NCBI GenBank assembly: GCA_041501225.1
Contig: JBGQNR010000243.1
Location: 1-9,434, forward strand
Length of the DNA: 9,434 nt
Direction: 5' to 3'
Source: JAFNAG01 sp041501225
Lineage (GTDB): Bacteria; Acidobacteriota; UBA6911
Below are positions 1 through 6,366 of this stretch, one piece after another. The stretch's first letter is position 1; every line of letters begins with the position of its first letter. The position numbers and the translations under genes were made by a program. The notes beneath the pieces were generated by a model. The model was not told the DNA's origin. It was given only the letters and a program-made list of their open reading frames with translations, and ran no database searches.

Positions 1-1
1 A

Positions 2-1996
2 CCTTTTGGGAAGGCGCACGCGCAATTAGCGGGGGAATCCCGCCAGGGCCAGTCCGGGCAGTACCTCTTATATAAGAGGGCTGATGATACTGAGAAGCTC
101 GAACCGGCCTTGCTGGCGCTCACGCGCTCGGGGCGTCTCCCCGCCGGTGAAGATGTCCCGGTGATTATTCAGTTCGAAGACGAGAACGCGGCAAAAAACT
201 TCGACAGTGCCGCGGCGCCGCAGGACGGCGATGAAGCGGCGGTTCAGGATCGGGCCCAAGTGATTCGGAGCGCCGGGGGCATGATTGCCAGGACTTACTC
301 CAGCATTCCGGCGTTTCCGGCCAGCGTGAATCGAACCACCCTCGCGCGTCTGTCCCGCGATCCGCGTATCGCTCGAATCTCATTCGATTACCCGATTCAA
401 AGCCAGCTCGACCATGCGAGTGCCGCCATTGGCGCGGCTATGGCCTGGGCGAATGCCGGCGCGGTCAAAGGAGTGACTGGAAAAGGAATCACCGTAGCGG
501 TCATAGACTCCGGTGTCGGGGCAGAAACAAGTGGGGGCAACAGTGACCTCAACGGGAAGGTAACCTACAGGGGAGACTTCCTGGCCAATGATGCCGACGC
601 GAGCGATCTTTTCGGCCACGGCACTCATGTGGGCGGCATCATTGCAGGCACCGGCCAGATCTCGGCATCGTTTTCCGGTTTTTCGGGCGTATACAAAGGG
701 ATCGCGCCCGATTCCAGGCTGATCAGCCTGAAGGTTCTCAACAGCTGGGGCGCCGGTCGGACCAGCGATGTCATCGCCGCGCTCGATTGGTGCATCCATA
801 ATCAACCGAGATACAGGATTGGAGTGATCAACCTCTCTCTGGGTCATCCAATCTATGAATCTTACAGGACGGATCCGCTTTGCCAGGCTGTGGAAAGGTG
901 CGTGAAAGCCGGCATGGTGGTGGTGGTAGCAGCCGGCAACTATGGAAAAGGTGAAAACGGGCCCGTATATGGCGGCATTAGTTCTCCGGGCAATGATCCC
1001 GCGGCCATCACCGTCGGGGCCATGGATACCAGGGGAACCGATAAGCGCAGTGACGACACGGTGGCGAGCTACAGTTCGCGGGGACCGACTGCGATCGACG
1101 GCTTGATCAAGCCGGACATCCTGGCGCCCGGGAACAAGGTTGTCGCGACTGCCCAACACGACAGCGCTCTGTTCCTCGCATATGGAGAGAATCGCTTGTA
1201 CTCCAGCAAGAGCCTGGGCGGCGCAACCGCTGATAACAACCACGTCTACTTTATTCTGAGCGGGACCAGCATGGCTGCGGGCGTGGTCTCCGGTACGGTT
1301 TCCTTAATGCTGGAGGCCAATCCCGCGCTCACTCCCAACATGGTGAAGGCCATTCTTGCTTATACCGCGGAACGCCGGATCGGCGCCAACGTTCTGGAGC
1401 AGGGCAACGGATACTTGAATGCCGAAGGCGCCGTGCGGCTTGCGCGCGCGATCACCGTTAAAAAGGGAAATGCCACCAAGGATGGAGCCAAATGGATTTC
1501 GACGCCATCGTCCGTTGCTCCCTACAGCATCATTGCCGGAGAGGCAATTTTGTGGGGCGATGCCATCCTGTGGGGCGATGCCATCCTGTGGGGTGACGCG
1601 ATCCTGTGGGGCGATGCCACTCTCTGGGGCGACGCCGACTGGAGCAAAGCAATCCTGTGGGGTGATGCCGTCCTCCAGGGCAACTACTCTGCGGCCACGT
1701 GGAACGACTCCCTCATGGTAAACAAACAACCGGCATTTGGGAATGCAATCCTGTGGGGAGACGGCATTCTTTCGGCCAAAGGCATATTCCTTAATGGAAC
1801 CTGTCTATGGGACTACGGTGCCAAAGTAGGCACCCCAGGAGTTCTTAATCTCACTCTTCCGAAGTGGTACTCGACTTTCCTGGACCCATGCTCCATCAAC
1901 GACGCCGGGGTTGACGTCCTGGCCCATGGCGATGCTGGACTCGTAGTGGGGCTCAAGACAGGGCCTCCGGGCGCCTGGTTCTATCCGGCGCGCTAA
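2..1996 (+). CDS. Secreted subtilisin-like serine peptidase (family S8) with C-terminal WGD hexad repeats, 5' end outside window
   Basis: An endopeptidase of the subtilase fold, expected to act outside the cytoplasm. The catalytic set is complete: Asp in VIDSG (codon 506-508), His in GHGTHVGG (617-619), oxyanion Asn in VVAAGN (938-940) and Ser in GTSMA (1268-1270). An I9-like propeptide (VPVIIQF at about 161-181, then ARLSRDPRIARIS) precedes it. A run of WGD hexads and a terminal WFYP motif follow. A TTG at 110 is the first in-window start, but I reject it: the frame is open back to base 2, and KLE-AL before it (about 92-109) aligns with KLEAAL of the downstream paralogue. The in-frame AHA-Q at 14-25 looks like a signal peptidase I site, so the true start should lie some 20-30 codons left of the window. 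Oddity: the serine motif reads GTSMAAG, with Gly where the family and the paralogue have Pro. Family call is firm; substrate unknown. Confidence 0.95.
   Translation, partial: PFGKAHAQLAGESRQGQSGQYLLYKRADDTEKLEPALLALTRSGRLPAGEDVPVIIQFEDENAAKNFDSAAAPQDGDEAAVQDRAQVIRSAGGMIARTYSSIPAFPASVNRTTLARLSRDPRIARISFDYPIQSQLDHASAAIGAAMAWANAGAVKGVTGKGITVAVIDSGVGAETSGGNSDLNGKVTYRGDFLANDADASDLFGHGTHVGGIIAGTGQISASFSGFSGVYKGIAPDSRLISLKVLNSWGAGRTSDVIAALDWCIHNQPRYRIGVINLSLGHPIYESYRTDPLCQAVERCVKAGMVVVVAAGNYGKGENGPVYGGISSPGNDPAAITVGAMDTRGTDKRSDDTVASYSSRGPTAIDGLIKPDILAPGNKVVATAQHDSALFLAYGENRLYSSKSLGGATADNNHVYFILSGTSMAAGVVSGTVSLMLEANPALTPNMVKAILAYTAERRIGANVLEQGNGYLNAEGAVRLARAITVKKGNATKDGAKWISTPSSVAPYSIIAGEAILWGDAILWGDAILWGDAILWGDATLWGDADWSKAILWGDAVLQGNYSAATWNDSLMVNKQPAFGNAILWGDGILSAKGIFLNGTCLWDYGAKVGTPGVLNLTLPKWYSTFLDPCSINDAGVDVLAHGDAGLVVGLKTGPPGAWFYPAR
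1544..1762 (+). repeat. AILWGD hexapeptide (18-bp) tandem repeats inside the first S8 gene
   Basis: Five contiguous 18-bp units run from 1544 to 1633 (four AILWGD, one ATLWGD). A five-residue interruption (ADWSK, 1634-1648) follows, then another AILWGD (1649-1666) and a decayed AVLQGN (1667-1684). An isolated AILWGD lies at 1745-1762. Units differ almost only at synonymous third positions (ggc/ggt, gat/gac), so the peptide seems constrained while the DNA drifts. The six-residue period with alternating hydrophobic residues would suit a small beta-solenoid or stacked-strand tail, but that is inference. Confidence 0.93.
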
Positions 1997-2058
1997 GGGC
2001 ATCGTTTTATTAAGAGCTGCAATCGTAGGAACGCAAATTATAACGAACGGAGAAAAAA
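1997..2058 (+). promoter_or_regulatory. Spacer between the two peptidase genes, with Shine-Dalgarno ACGGAGA
   Basis: The 62-bp spacer contains no terminator-like hairpin, which favours co-transcription of the two peptidases. A purine-rich ACGGAGA (2047-2053) sits about six bases before the ATG at 2059 and fixes that start. A TATAAC at 2039-2044 resembles a -10 box but would place the transcript start inside the ribosome binding site, so I do not call it a promoter. Confidence 0.6.
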
Positions 2059-4005
2059 ATGAACGCGAACAGACAGAGCAACAAAACCGATAAAGGGCTG
2101 CTGCGGAGATTACTCATGGCAACCCTGGTAGTGCTTGTTATCGGCGTCAGCCTGTTCAGTCAGTCGAATGGGTCCTCCAATAATAAGCCAGCCGCAGGTA
2201 ACCCGAAACTTGAGGCAGCACTCCAAACTCTCAACGATTCGTCATTAAAGCCGGGCCAGACCATTCCCGTGATTATCCAGTTCTTGGATGACAACGGAAA
2301 CAAAGGCAAGGGCGCGGATTCGGCCAAGAAAAAGCAATGGTCGGATATCATTTCCAACTCCAAGGGCACCCCGAAAAAGGGATATGGGCACCTCAAAGCC
2401 TATTCGGCGCAGGTCGATGTGAAGGCTCTGAAGCAGCTCGCCGCTGACTCCCATGTAGGAAGGATCTCGGCTGATTACTCCATAAAGGGGCACCTTGCCA
2501 CAACCGCGAAAGCCATAGGCGCGAATCAGGTATGGTATGGCAATCCCGGATACAGCGGCAGCGGGGTCAACGTTGCGGTGATCGACTCGGGCATTTCCGG
2601 GAGCGCCGATCTGGCGAATCAGGTCGTCTATCGCCAGTCCTTCAACTCCCTTTCGAGTGACCATAGCGGCCACGGAACCCATGTGGGGGGAATCATCGCC
2701 GGGACCGGCCAGCTATCACTGCCCGGAAGCGGGTACTCGGCCCAATACCAAGGTATTGCCCCTGGGGCTAAGCTCATCGATCTACAGGTGCTGGATGGTT
2801 CGGGAAGCGGCACCACGAGCGACGTTCTCGAGGCCCTGGATTGGTGCATCGCTAACAAGGATACTGCTCACGTCGGTGTGATTAACCTCTCGTTGGGCCA
2901 TCCCGTCTTCGAGTCGTACAAAACGGACCCCTTGTGCCAGGCGGTCGAGGCGTGCGTCAATAACGGCATTGTCGTGGTGGTCGCGGCCGGGAACTATGGC
3001 AAGGGCCGTATCGGAAGTGTCTATGGCGGGATCACCAGCCCGGCCAATGATCCGGCGGTCATCACCGTCGGCGCGGTGGACACCTGGAGCACGGATTCAC
3101 CCCAGGACGATACGGTTGCAAGCTACAGCTCACGCGGGCCAACACCGATCGACGGATTGCTCAAGCCCGATATCGTTGCGCCGGGGAACAAGATTGTCTC
3201 CTGCTCCAACCCCAATGGCTCTCTCTACATCAACAATCCCGCTAACCGGGTATATGCCATTCCCGCTGGGCCGAACGCCAATTACTTCACTCTGAGCGGA
3301 ACCAGTATGGCCGCCCCCGTGGTTTCAGGCGCCGTGGCTATGATGCTGGAAGCCAATCCCGACCTGACGCCGAACATGGTCAAGGCGATCCTCGGCTATA
3401 CCGCGGGGCGCATGAGACATCCCAATTTACTCGAGCAGGGGCACGGCGAGCTGAACGCAGTGGGCGCCGTGCGGCTGGCCGCGGCAGTCTCCCAAAATTT
3501 CAGGTCATTGCCGAATGGAGCCCTCTTGATCGCCAATTACTCCAACCTGCACCCATACGACACGATTGCGGGAGCGCGCGTTCCTTGGGGACGGGGCATA
3601 CTCTGGGGTAAGGGCGTGCTGTGGGGCGATGGCGTGCTGTGGGGCGATGGCGTGCTTTGGGGTGACGGCGTGCTGTGGGGCGACGGCGTGCTTTGGGGTG
3701 ACGGCGTGCTCTGGGGCGATAGCATGATGATGTACAAACAGGCGGCACTTGCTGACGGCGTGCTCTGGGGAGATGGTATGCTCGGTTCGACGGGTGTCAC
3801 TCTCAACGGAACGTCCATCTGGGGTGCCCACGTTGGCGGACAAGCGATTCGTACAGCTTTGAAACCCAGGTGGTACTTGCTCTTGTCAAATCCCACTTCC
3901 CTGGGAGCTATGGACAGCGTCCTGGCGTGGGGAGAATTGTCCGATGCGCTAGACATAATTGTCGGCCCGCCGGATTCCTGGTTCTATCCGACGGATTTGG
4001 AATAA
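2059..4005 (+). CDS. Secreted subtilisin-like serine peptidase (family S8) with GVLWGD repeats, paralogue of the upstream gene
   Basis: A 648-residue exported peptidase. The order is: basic N-terminus and hydrophobic segment (LLRRLLMATLVVLVIGVSLF, about residues 14-33) as signal peptide or anchor; low-complexity linker; I9-like propeptide from TIPVIIQF (about 68-143); and a catalytic domain with Asp176 (VIDSG), His205 (GHGTHVGG), Asn312 (AAGN) and Ser416 (GTSMAAP). WGD hexads span residues 507-554, with one more at 567-572, and the protein ends with WFYP at 641-644. Three cysteines (LDWC, DPLCQ, and in the following VE-CV) are shared with the upstream paralogue and could form an extracytoplasmic disulfide. 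Start is supported by ACGGAGA six bases upstream. Similarity to the upstream gene runs from propeptide to last residues, so the pair is a tandem duplication, probably one operon. Natural substrate cannot be told. Confidence 0.96.
   Translation: MNANRQSNKTDKGLLRRLLMATLVVLVIGVSLFSQSNGSSNNKPAAGNPKLEAALQTLNDSSLKPGQTIPVIIQFLDDNGNKGKGADSAKKKQWSDIISNSKGTPKKGYGHLKAYSAQVDVKALKQLAADSHVGRISADYSIKGHLATTAKAIGANQVWYGNPGYSGSGVNVAVIDSGISGSADLANQVVYRQSFNSLSSDHSGHGTHVGGIIAGTGQLSLPGSGYSAQYQGIAPGAKLIDLQVLDGSGSGTTSDVLEALDWCIANKDTAHVGVINLSLGHPVFESYKTDPLCQAVEACVNNGIVVVVAAGNYGKGRIGSVYGGITSPANDPAVITVGAVDTWSTDSPQDDTVASYSSRGPTPIDGLLKPDIVAPGNKIVSCSNPNGSLYINNPANRVYAIPAGPNANYFTLSGTSMAAPVVSGAVAMMLEANPDLTPNMVKAILGYTAGRMRHPNLLEQGHGELNAVGAVRLAAAVSQNFRSLPNGALLIANYSNLHPYDTIAGARVPWGRGILWGKGVLWGDGVLWGDGVLWGDGVLWGDGVLWGDGVLWGDSMMMYKQAALADGVLWGDGMLGSTGVTLNGTSIWGAHVGGQAIRTALKPRWYLLLSNPTSLGAMDSVLAWGELSDALDIIVGPPDSWFYPTDLE
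3577..3774 (+). repeat. GVLWGD hexapeptide (18-bp) tandem repeats inside the second S8 gene
   Basis: Eight contiguous 18-bp units: degenerate RVPWGR (3577-3594) and GILWGK (3595-3612), then six perfect GVLWGD units (3613-3720). After an eleven-residue insert plus Asp there is one more GVLWGD at 3757-3774. Leu and Gly-Asp codons show a higher-order pattern: units 3 and 5 are identical (ctt, ggt, gac) and alternate with ctg/ggc units, suggesting a recent 36-bp duplication. The decayed units are at the N-terminal edge, as expected if homogenisation acts mainly in the centre. Confidence 0.94.
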
Positions 4006-4031
4006 GTGGCGGCTCTGCTGCCACTGGCCCA

Positions 4032-4065
4032 GGGTTGCCGGCTCGTGCCTAAGAGCCGGCGACCC
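4032..4065 (+). terminator. Strong hairpin after the second peptidase gene, candidate terminator or 3' RNA stabiliser
   Basis: GGGTTGCCGGCTC (4032-4044) pairs with GAGCCGGCGACCC (4053-4065) around an eight-base loop, giving 13 pairs with one G-U. It starts 26 bases after the stop at 4005. No T-tract follows, so it is not a textbook intrinsic terminator. An outer pairing GTGGCGG (4006-4012) with CCGCCAC (4065-4071) is also possible and would enclose the hairpin, competing with a smaller stem at 4006-4024. Confidence 0.55.
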
Positions 4066-4068
4066 CGC

Positions 4069-4226
4069 CACCTCACAGCTTGACTGTGCAAGGTGATCCG
4101 TAAGCCGGCCGGCGAAACTAGGTCCGACTTCTTTGACTGGCGCAAGTGCCGTGGAGGGGCTGCGAGCAGGCCCTCCCGGTTCAGAGGTCTATCAGCTGTG
4201 TTAACCTCTTGATCTGATAGTGAGGG
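4069..4226 (+). promoter_or_regulatory. Highly structured leader upstream of the membrane protein gene
   Basis: The segment holds successive stem-loops. CACCT-CACAG (4069-4078) pairs with CTGTG-ca-AGGTG (4084-4095): ten pairs, a two-base bulge and a five-base loop. GGAGGG-G-CTG (4153-4162) pairs with CAG-G-CCCTCC (4167-4176), with one G-G mismatch and a CGAG loop. The last 40 bases carry the interlocking pairs listed separately. I match it to no riboswitch class I know, including c-di-GMP, c-di-AMP and cobalamin types. No promoter is convincing. A structured 5' leader is inferred from pairing alone, and a GC-rich genome will produce some hairpins by chance. Confidence 0.4.
4183..4226 (+). promoter_or_regulatory. 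Interlocking complementary segments next to the Shine-Dalgarno GAGGG
   Basis: Two perfect pairings overlap in a-b-a'-b' order: AGAGGT (4183-4188) with ACCTCT (4204-4209), and CTATCAG (4189-4195) with CTGATAG (4214-4220). They could be alternative hairpins or an H-type pseudoknot. The second ends two bases before GAGGG (4222-4226), the likely ribosome binding site for the ATG at 4236. Control of initiation is inferred. Confidence 0.4.
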
Positions 4227-4235
4227 TTGGCTGCC

Positions 4236-5702
4236 ATGCAACCGAAACGTACAGCATTTATAGCATATAACAGCGCGATCGGAGCGCTGGGTGCGGCCGC
4301 CGTCGCATTCTCCCTCTACAGGGTGGTGCTCGACGGCGTGAGCTACCAGTGGATCATCCTGGCTTATCTTACTATTCTTACCGGAGCATTCACGATTGCA
4401 ATTCCGGGAGTCAATGCCAAGTTCTCCGTGTCCGACACCTTCATTTTCCTCAACACCCTCCTGTTCGGCACAGCGGCCGGAGTTCTGACCGGAGCGCTGG
4501 ATGGGCTGGTCGGATCCCTCCGCTGCCGGACAACCGCGCAGCGGAAACGGATCTTACCCTTCAATACCGCGGTCCTGGGACTCTCCGTCTTTGCCGCGGG
4601 TCAGCTGTTCTTCAAAATGCTCGGCCAAGGGCCCTTAACCCAGGGGGCTTTCGTGCCCCTCTCCAAACTCGCCCTGCCCGTTATCCTCTCCGCTTTGGTC
4701 TACTATCTGTGCAACTCGATGTTGGTCGCGGGCATGCTTGCCGTGAATAGCGGCAACAGGATATTTCGCCTCTGGCGCACAGGCATGGCCAAAACGTTGG
4801 GGATCACTCTGGCGGGCGCGGCCGCAGGAGCGCTCCTTGCCTTCAGCGTTCGTTCCGTGACGCCCCTGACGCTCCTCATCGTCGTGCCCATCCTCGTCGG
4901 CATTTACTTCCTAAACACGATCTACCTCGGTTCCGGACCCAACCCCAACACAGCGGCCGATGCGGAAACCTTATCGGTGGCTGACCGCCCGGCATACCGA
5001 CGCTTCCATTACTTCATGGTCGCCCTCGGCCTGGGATTCCTCGTCCTGCTCGTGCACGACGTGCTCCTGGGGAAGGTCAATCATCATTGGTTGATTGTGG
5101 CAGCGCTGGCGGTGATCGCAGGCTTCGTCACCGTCAGGATCCCGGGCGTGAAAATCAAGTTCTCGCTCGCCGACATGTTCGTGTTTGCCAACACCATTCT
5201 CTTTGGCCCGGTTGTAGGCGGTATTACCGCGGCCCTCGATGGGCTGGCGGGCTCGATCCGCTGCAAAACCAAAGCGCGCAGGTGGGAATTCACCCTGTTC
5301 AACATTGCGGGCATGGCCCTTTCAGCTTACATCGCCGGGGTGCTGTTTTTCCAAATACTGGGGCACGGTCCTGCGGGCCTCTACCGGACTACGATATCCG
5401 GCGAGACTTTCCTGCCCACTCTGGTGCTTGCGATCTCCTACTATTTGCTCAACACGATGGCGGTCGCGGTGATCGTGGCCCTGCAGGCACATGAAAACGT
5501 GATACGGTTATGGTGCGAAAACCTGCTGTGGGGTCTGACGACCTGCGTCGCCTGTGCTCTTGGCGCGGTCTTTGTCTCTGCAGGCCTGGTGGCGATCACG
5601 CCCACGATCGCGATCGCTGTAGCGCTCATCCTGACGACAATCTATGTTACTTTCAGAACATTCGTGGATAGGTGGGCTTTGAATCAGCACTCCCTCCATT
5701 AG
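4236..5702 (+). CDS. Polytopic membrane protein with two homologous halves, sensor-type (MASE-like) domain without output domain
   Basis: A 488-residue, very hydrophobic inner-membrane protein with roughly five or six membrane segments per half (by eye). The two halves are an internal duplication offset by 246 residues. IPGV at 56-59 is followed by KFS-SDTFIFLNTLLFG, and IPGV at 302-305 by KFS-ADMFVFANTILFG. ALDGLVGSLRC at 87-97 matches ALDGLAGSIRC at 333-343. A polar linker at about 235-250 joins them. As I remember it, this signature occurs in N-terminal membrane regions of HD-GYP, GGDEF and kinase proteins, where it is thought to sense. Here the protein ends a few residues after the last membrane segment, so it may be a stand-alone receptor, partner subunit or transporter. 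ATG at 4236 is preferred over TTG at 4227 because GAGGG (4222-4226) sits nine bases before the ATG but abuts the TTG. Ligand unknown. Confidence 0.8.
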   Translation: MQPKRTAFIAYNSAIGALGAAAVAFSLYRVVLDGVSYQWIILAYLTILTGAFTIAIPGVNAKFSVSDTFIFLNTLLFGTAAGVLTGALDGLVGSLRCRTTAQRKRILPFNTAVLGLSVFAAGQLFFKMLGQGPLTQGAFVPLSKLALPVILSALVYYLCNSMLVAGMLAVNSGNRIFRLWRTGMAKTLGITLAGAAAGALLAFSVRSVTPLTLLIVVPILVGIYFLNTIYLGSGPNPNTAADAETLSVADRPAYRRFHYFMVALGLGFLVLLVHDVLLGKVNHHWLIVAALAVIAGFVTVRIPGVKIKFSLADMFVFANTILFGPVVGGITAALDGLAGSIRCKTKARRWEFTLFNIAGMALSAYIAGVLFFQILGHGPAGLYRTTISGETFLPTLVLAISYYLLNTMAVAVIVALQAHENVIRLWCENLLWGLTTCVACALGAVFVSAGLVAITPTIAIAVALILTTIYVTFRTFVDRWALNQHSLH

Positions 5703-5727
5703 CCATTTGCAGTACCGTGGCATTCGC

Positions 5728-5750
5728 GGCTAGGAGCCGATACGAGAATT
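5728..5750 (+). repeat. Direct repeat copy 1 (GGCTAGGAGCC...CGAGAATT)
   Basis: GGCTAGGAGCC followed by GATACGAGAATT. It matches 9410-9432 at 20 of 23 positions in the same orientation. It begins 25 bases after the stop of the membrane protein gene. GGCT/AGCC can form a tiny stem. It may be a dispersed repeat or the end of an insertion element; the sequence alone does not say which. Confidence 0.6.
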
Positions 5751-5828
5751 CGGAGGTGTCCCGTTTCGAGCGTTTCGGGGGTAAATGCCAGGCGGCGCGC
5801 CGCAGGTGATGTCGGGGCACATCGTCGA

Positions 5829-5900
5829 AGAGAGCCCGCCTGACAGATGCCCCCGCGCCGCCGGAACCCCAAAAGCGCATGGGGATTCCGGGCGCTCTCT
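5829..5900. repeat. Nested imperfect stem-loop
   Basis: An outer stem AGAGAGC (5829-5835) with GCTCTCT (5894-5900) encloses an inner hairpin, CCGGAACCCC (5861-5870) with GGGG-a-TTCCGG (5881-5891), ten pairs with one bulged A and a ten-base loop. No T-tract follows on either strand, so a terminator role is unsupported. It could be a palindromic intergenic repeat or a structured RNA. Confidence 0.4.
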
Positions 5901-6129
5901 GCGTTGCTCGGCGTCAACGATGGACCCCGCCAGCGCCTCCTCCTCGCACTTTGAGTTCGCCGCGCAGGCCCCATGCGCCCGCCCCCTCCTATGGCTCGGA
6001 CGGGCTCGTGGGCTGCAAAACCGCAACCTAATTCGCCGGCGCCGGCGCCGCAGGGCTTATAGCACTCACTATCGGGAAAATGTGGGCAGAAGTGTGCGCA
6101 AGACTCGATTTCTAGAGCCTATTTTCAGG

Positions 6130-6192
6130 TATAATTAGGGCCCGCTGGCGAGTGACGCAGCTATAATCGGGCCTGCCGGCGGGTGACGCAGC
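6130..6192. repeat. Two-copy tandem repeat, each unit starting with TATAAT
   Basis: Unit 1 (6130-6161, 32 bp) and unit 2 (6162-6192, 31 bp) agree at 27 of 32 aligned positions; the differences are one deletion and four substitutions, three of them transitions. Both begin with TATAAT and end with TGACGCAGC. Each TATAAT is a perfect -10 hexamer on the + strand, but no good -35 lies about 17 bases upstream, and transcription rightward would run antisense into the minus-strand gene. The repeat is clear; a promoter role is not. Confidence 0.65.
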
Positions 6193-6282
6193 CGGGGGCG
6201 ACCGGCCGAAGTCAACATAACATCTTATCTCAGAACCTGAACCGCAGCCGCACCCAGGCTGCGATCCGAAACACTGTCAATT
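6192..6282 (-). repeat. Inverted repeat arm A, downstream of the metallopeptidase/HHH gene
   Basis: Read on the minus strand from 6282 (AATTGAC...) to 6192 (...CCGG), this aligns with 8151-8240 on the plus strand. The inner 76 bases (6207-6282 against 8151-8226) match at 67 positions without a gap, including a 24-base exact block around CTGAGATAAGATG. Similarity fades outward but continues weakly to about 6171. The inner end is 84 bp from the stop of the enclosed gene. Confidence 0.85.
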
Positions 6283-6366
6283 CCCCCTTCCTTGCCCAAC
6301 GGCCGATTGCCGAGCATAGCGATCCCAAACAGGATGATTGACCACGCGATGAATTCTGCTCAGCCT

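Larger units (their letters stand above)
5703..6366. other. 664-bp intergenic region without a convincing gene
   Basis: Open frames here are short, rich in Pro/Arg/Ser/Ala, lack ribosome binding sites and resemble no family I know. What can be seen: one copy of a direct repeat (5728-5750), a perfect palindrome GCGGCGCGCCGC (5792-5803), a nested stem-loop (5829-5900), a GC-rich palindrome CGGCGCCGGCGCCG (6037-6050), a two-unit tandem repeat (6130-6192) and an inverted-repeat arm (6192-6282). This looks like a landing area for small repeats. No clear intrinsic terminator for either flanking gene is visible. Confidence 0.7.

Noticed and set aside
380..1243. 287-codon open frame on the minus strand inside the first peptidase
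   Set aside because: It is fully antisense to a gene with intact catalytic motifs and its translation shows no recognisable domain; long antisense frames are common in GC-rich coding DNA.
1544..1666. Regular short repeats that could suggest a CRISPR array
   Set aside because: Units are 18 bp, contiguous without spacers, in frame with a peptidase gene, and vary at third codon positions.
2039..2044. TATAAC as a -10 promoter for the second peptidase
   Set aside because: A start about seven bases downstream would fall within the Shine-Dalgarno, and no -35 box is present.
3500..3956. Several minus-strand frames over the hexad region encoding Pro/Gln/Ser/Thr/His/Arg-rich repeats
   Set aside because: They are the reverse reading of the 18-bp repeats; the low complexity comes from the repeat itself.
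4227..4229. TTG start for the membrane protein
   Set aside because: The GAGGG ribosome binding site directly abuts it; the ATG nine bases further has workable spacing.
5785..6138. 117-codon plus-strand frame
   Set aside because: Composition is Pro/Arg/Ser-rich, there is no Shine-Dalgarno, it includes the nested stem-loop and a GC palindrome (giving an Arg run), and matches no family I know.
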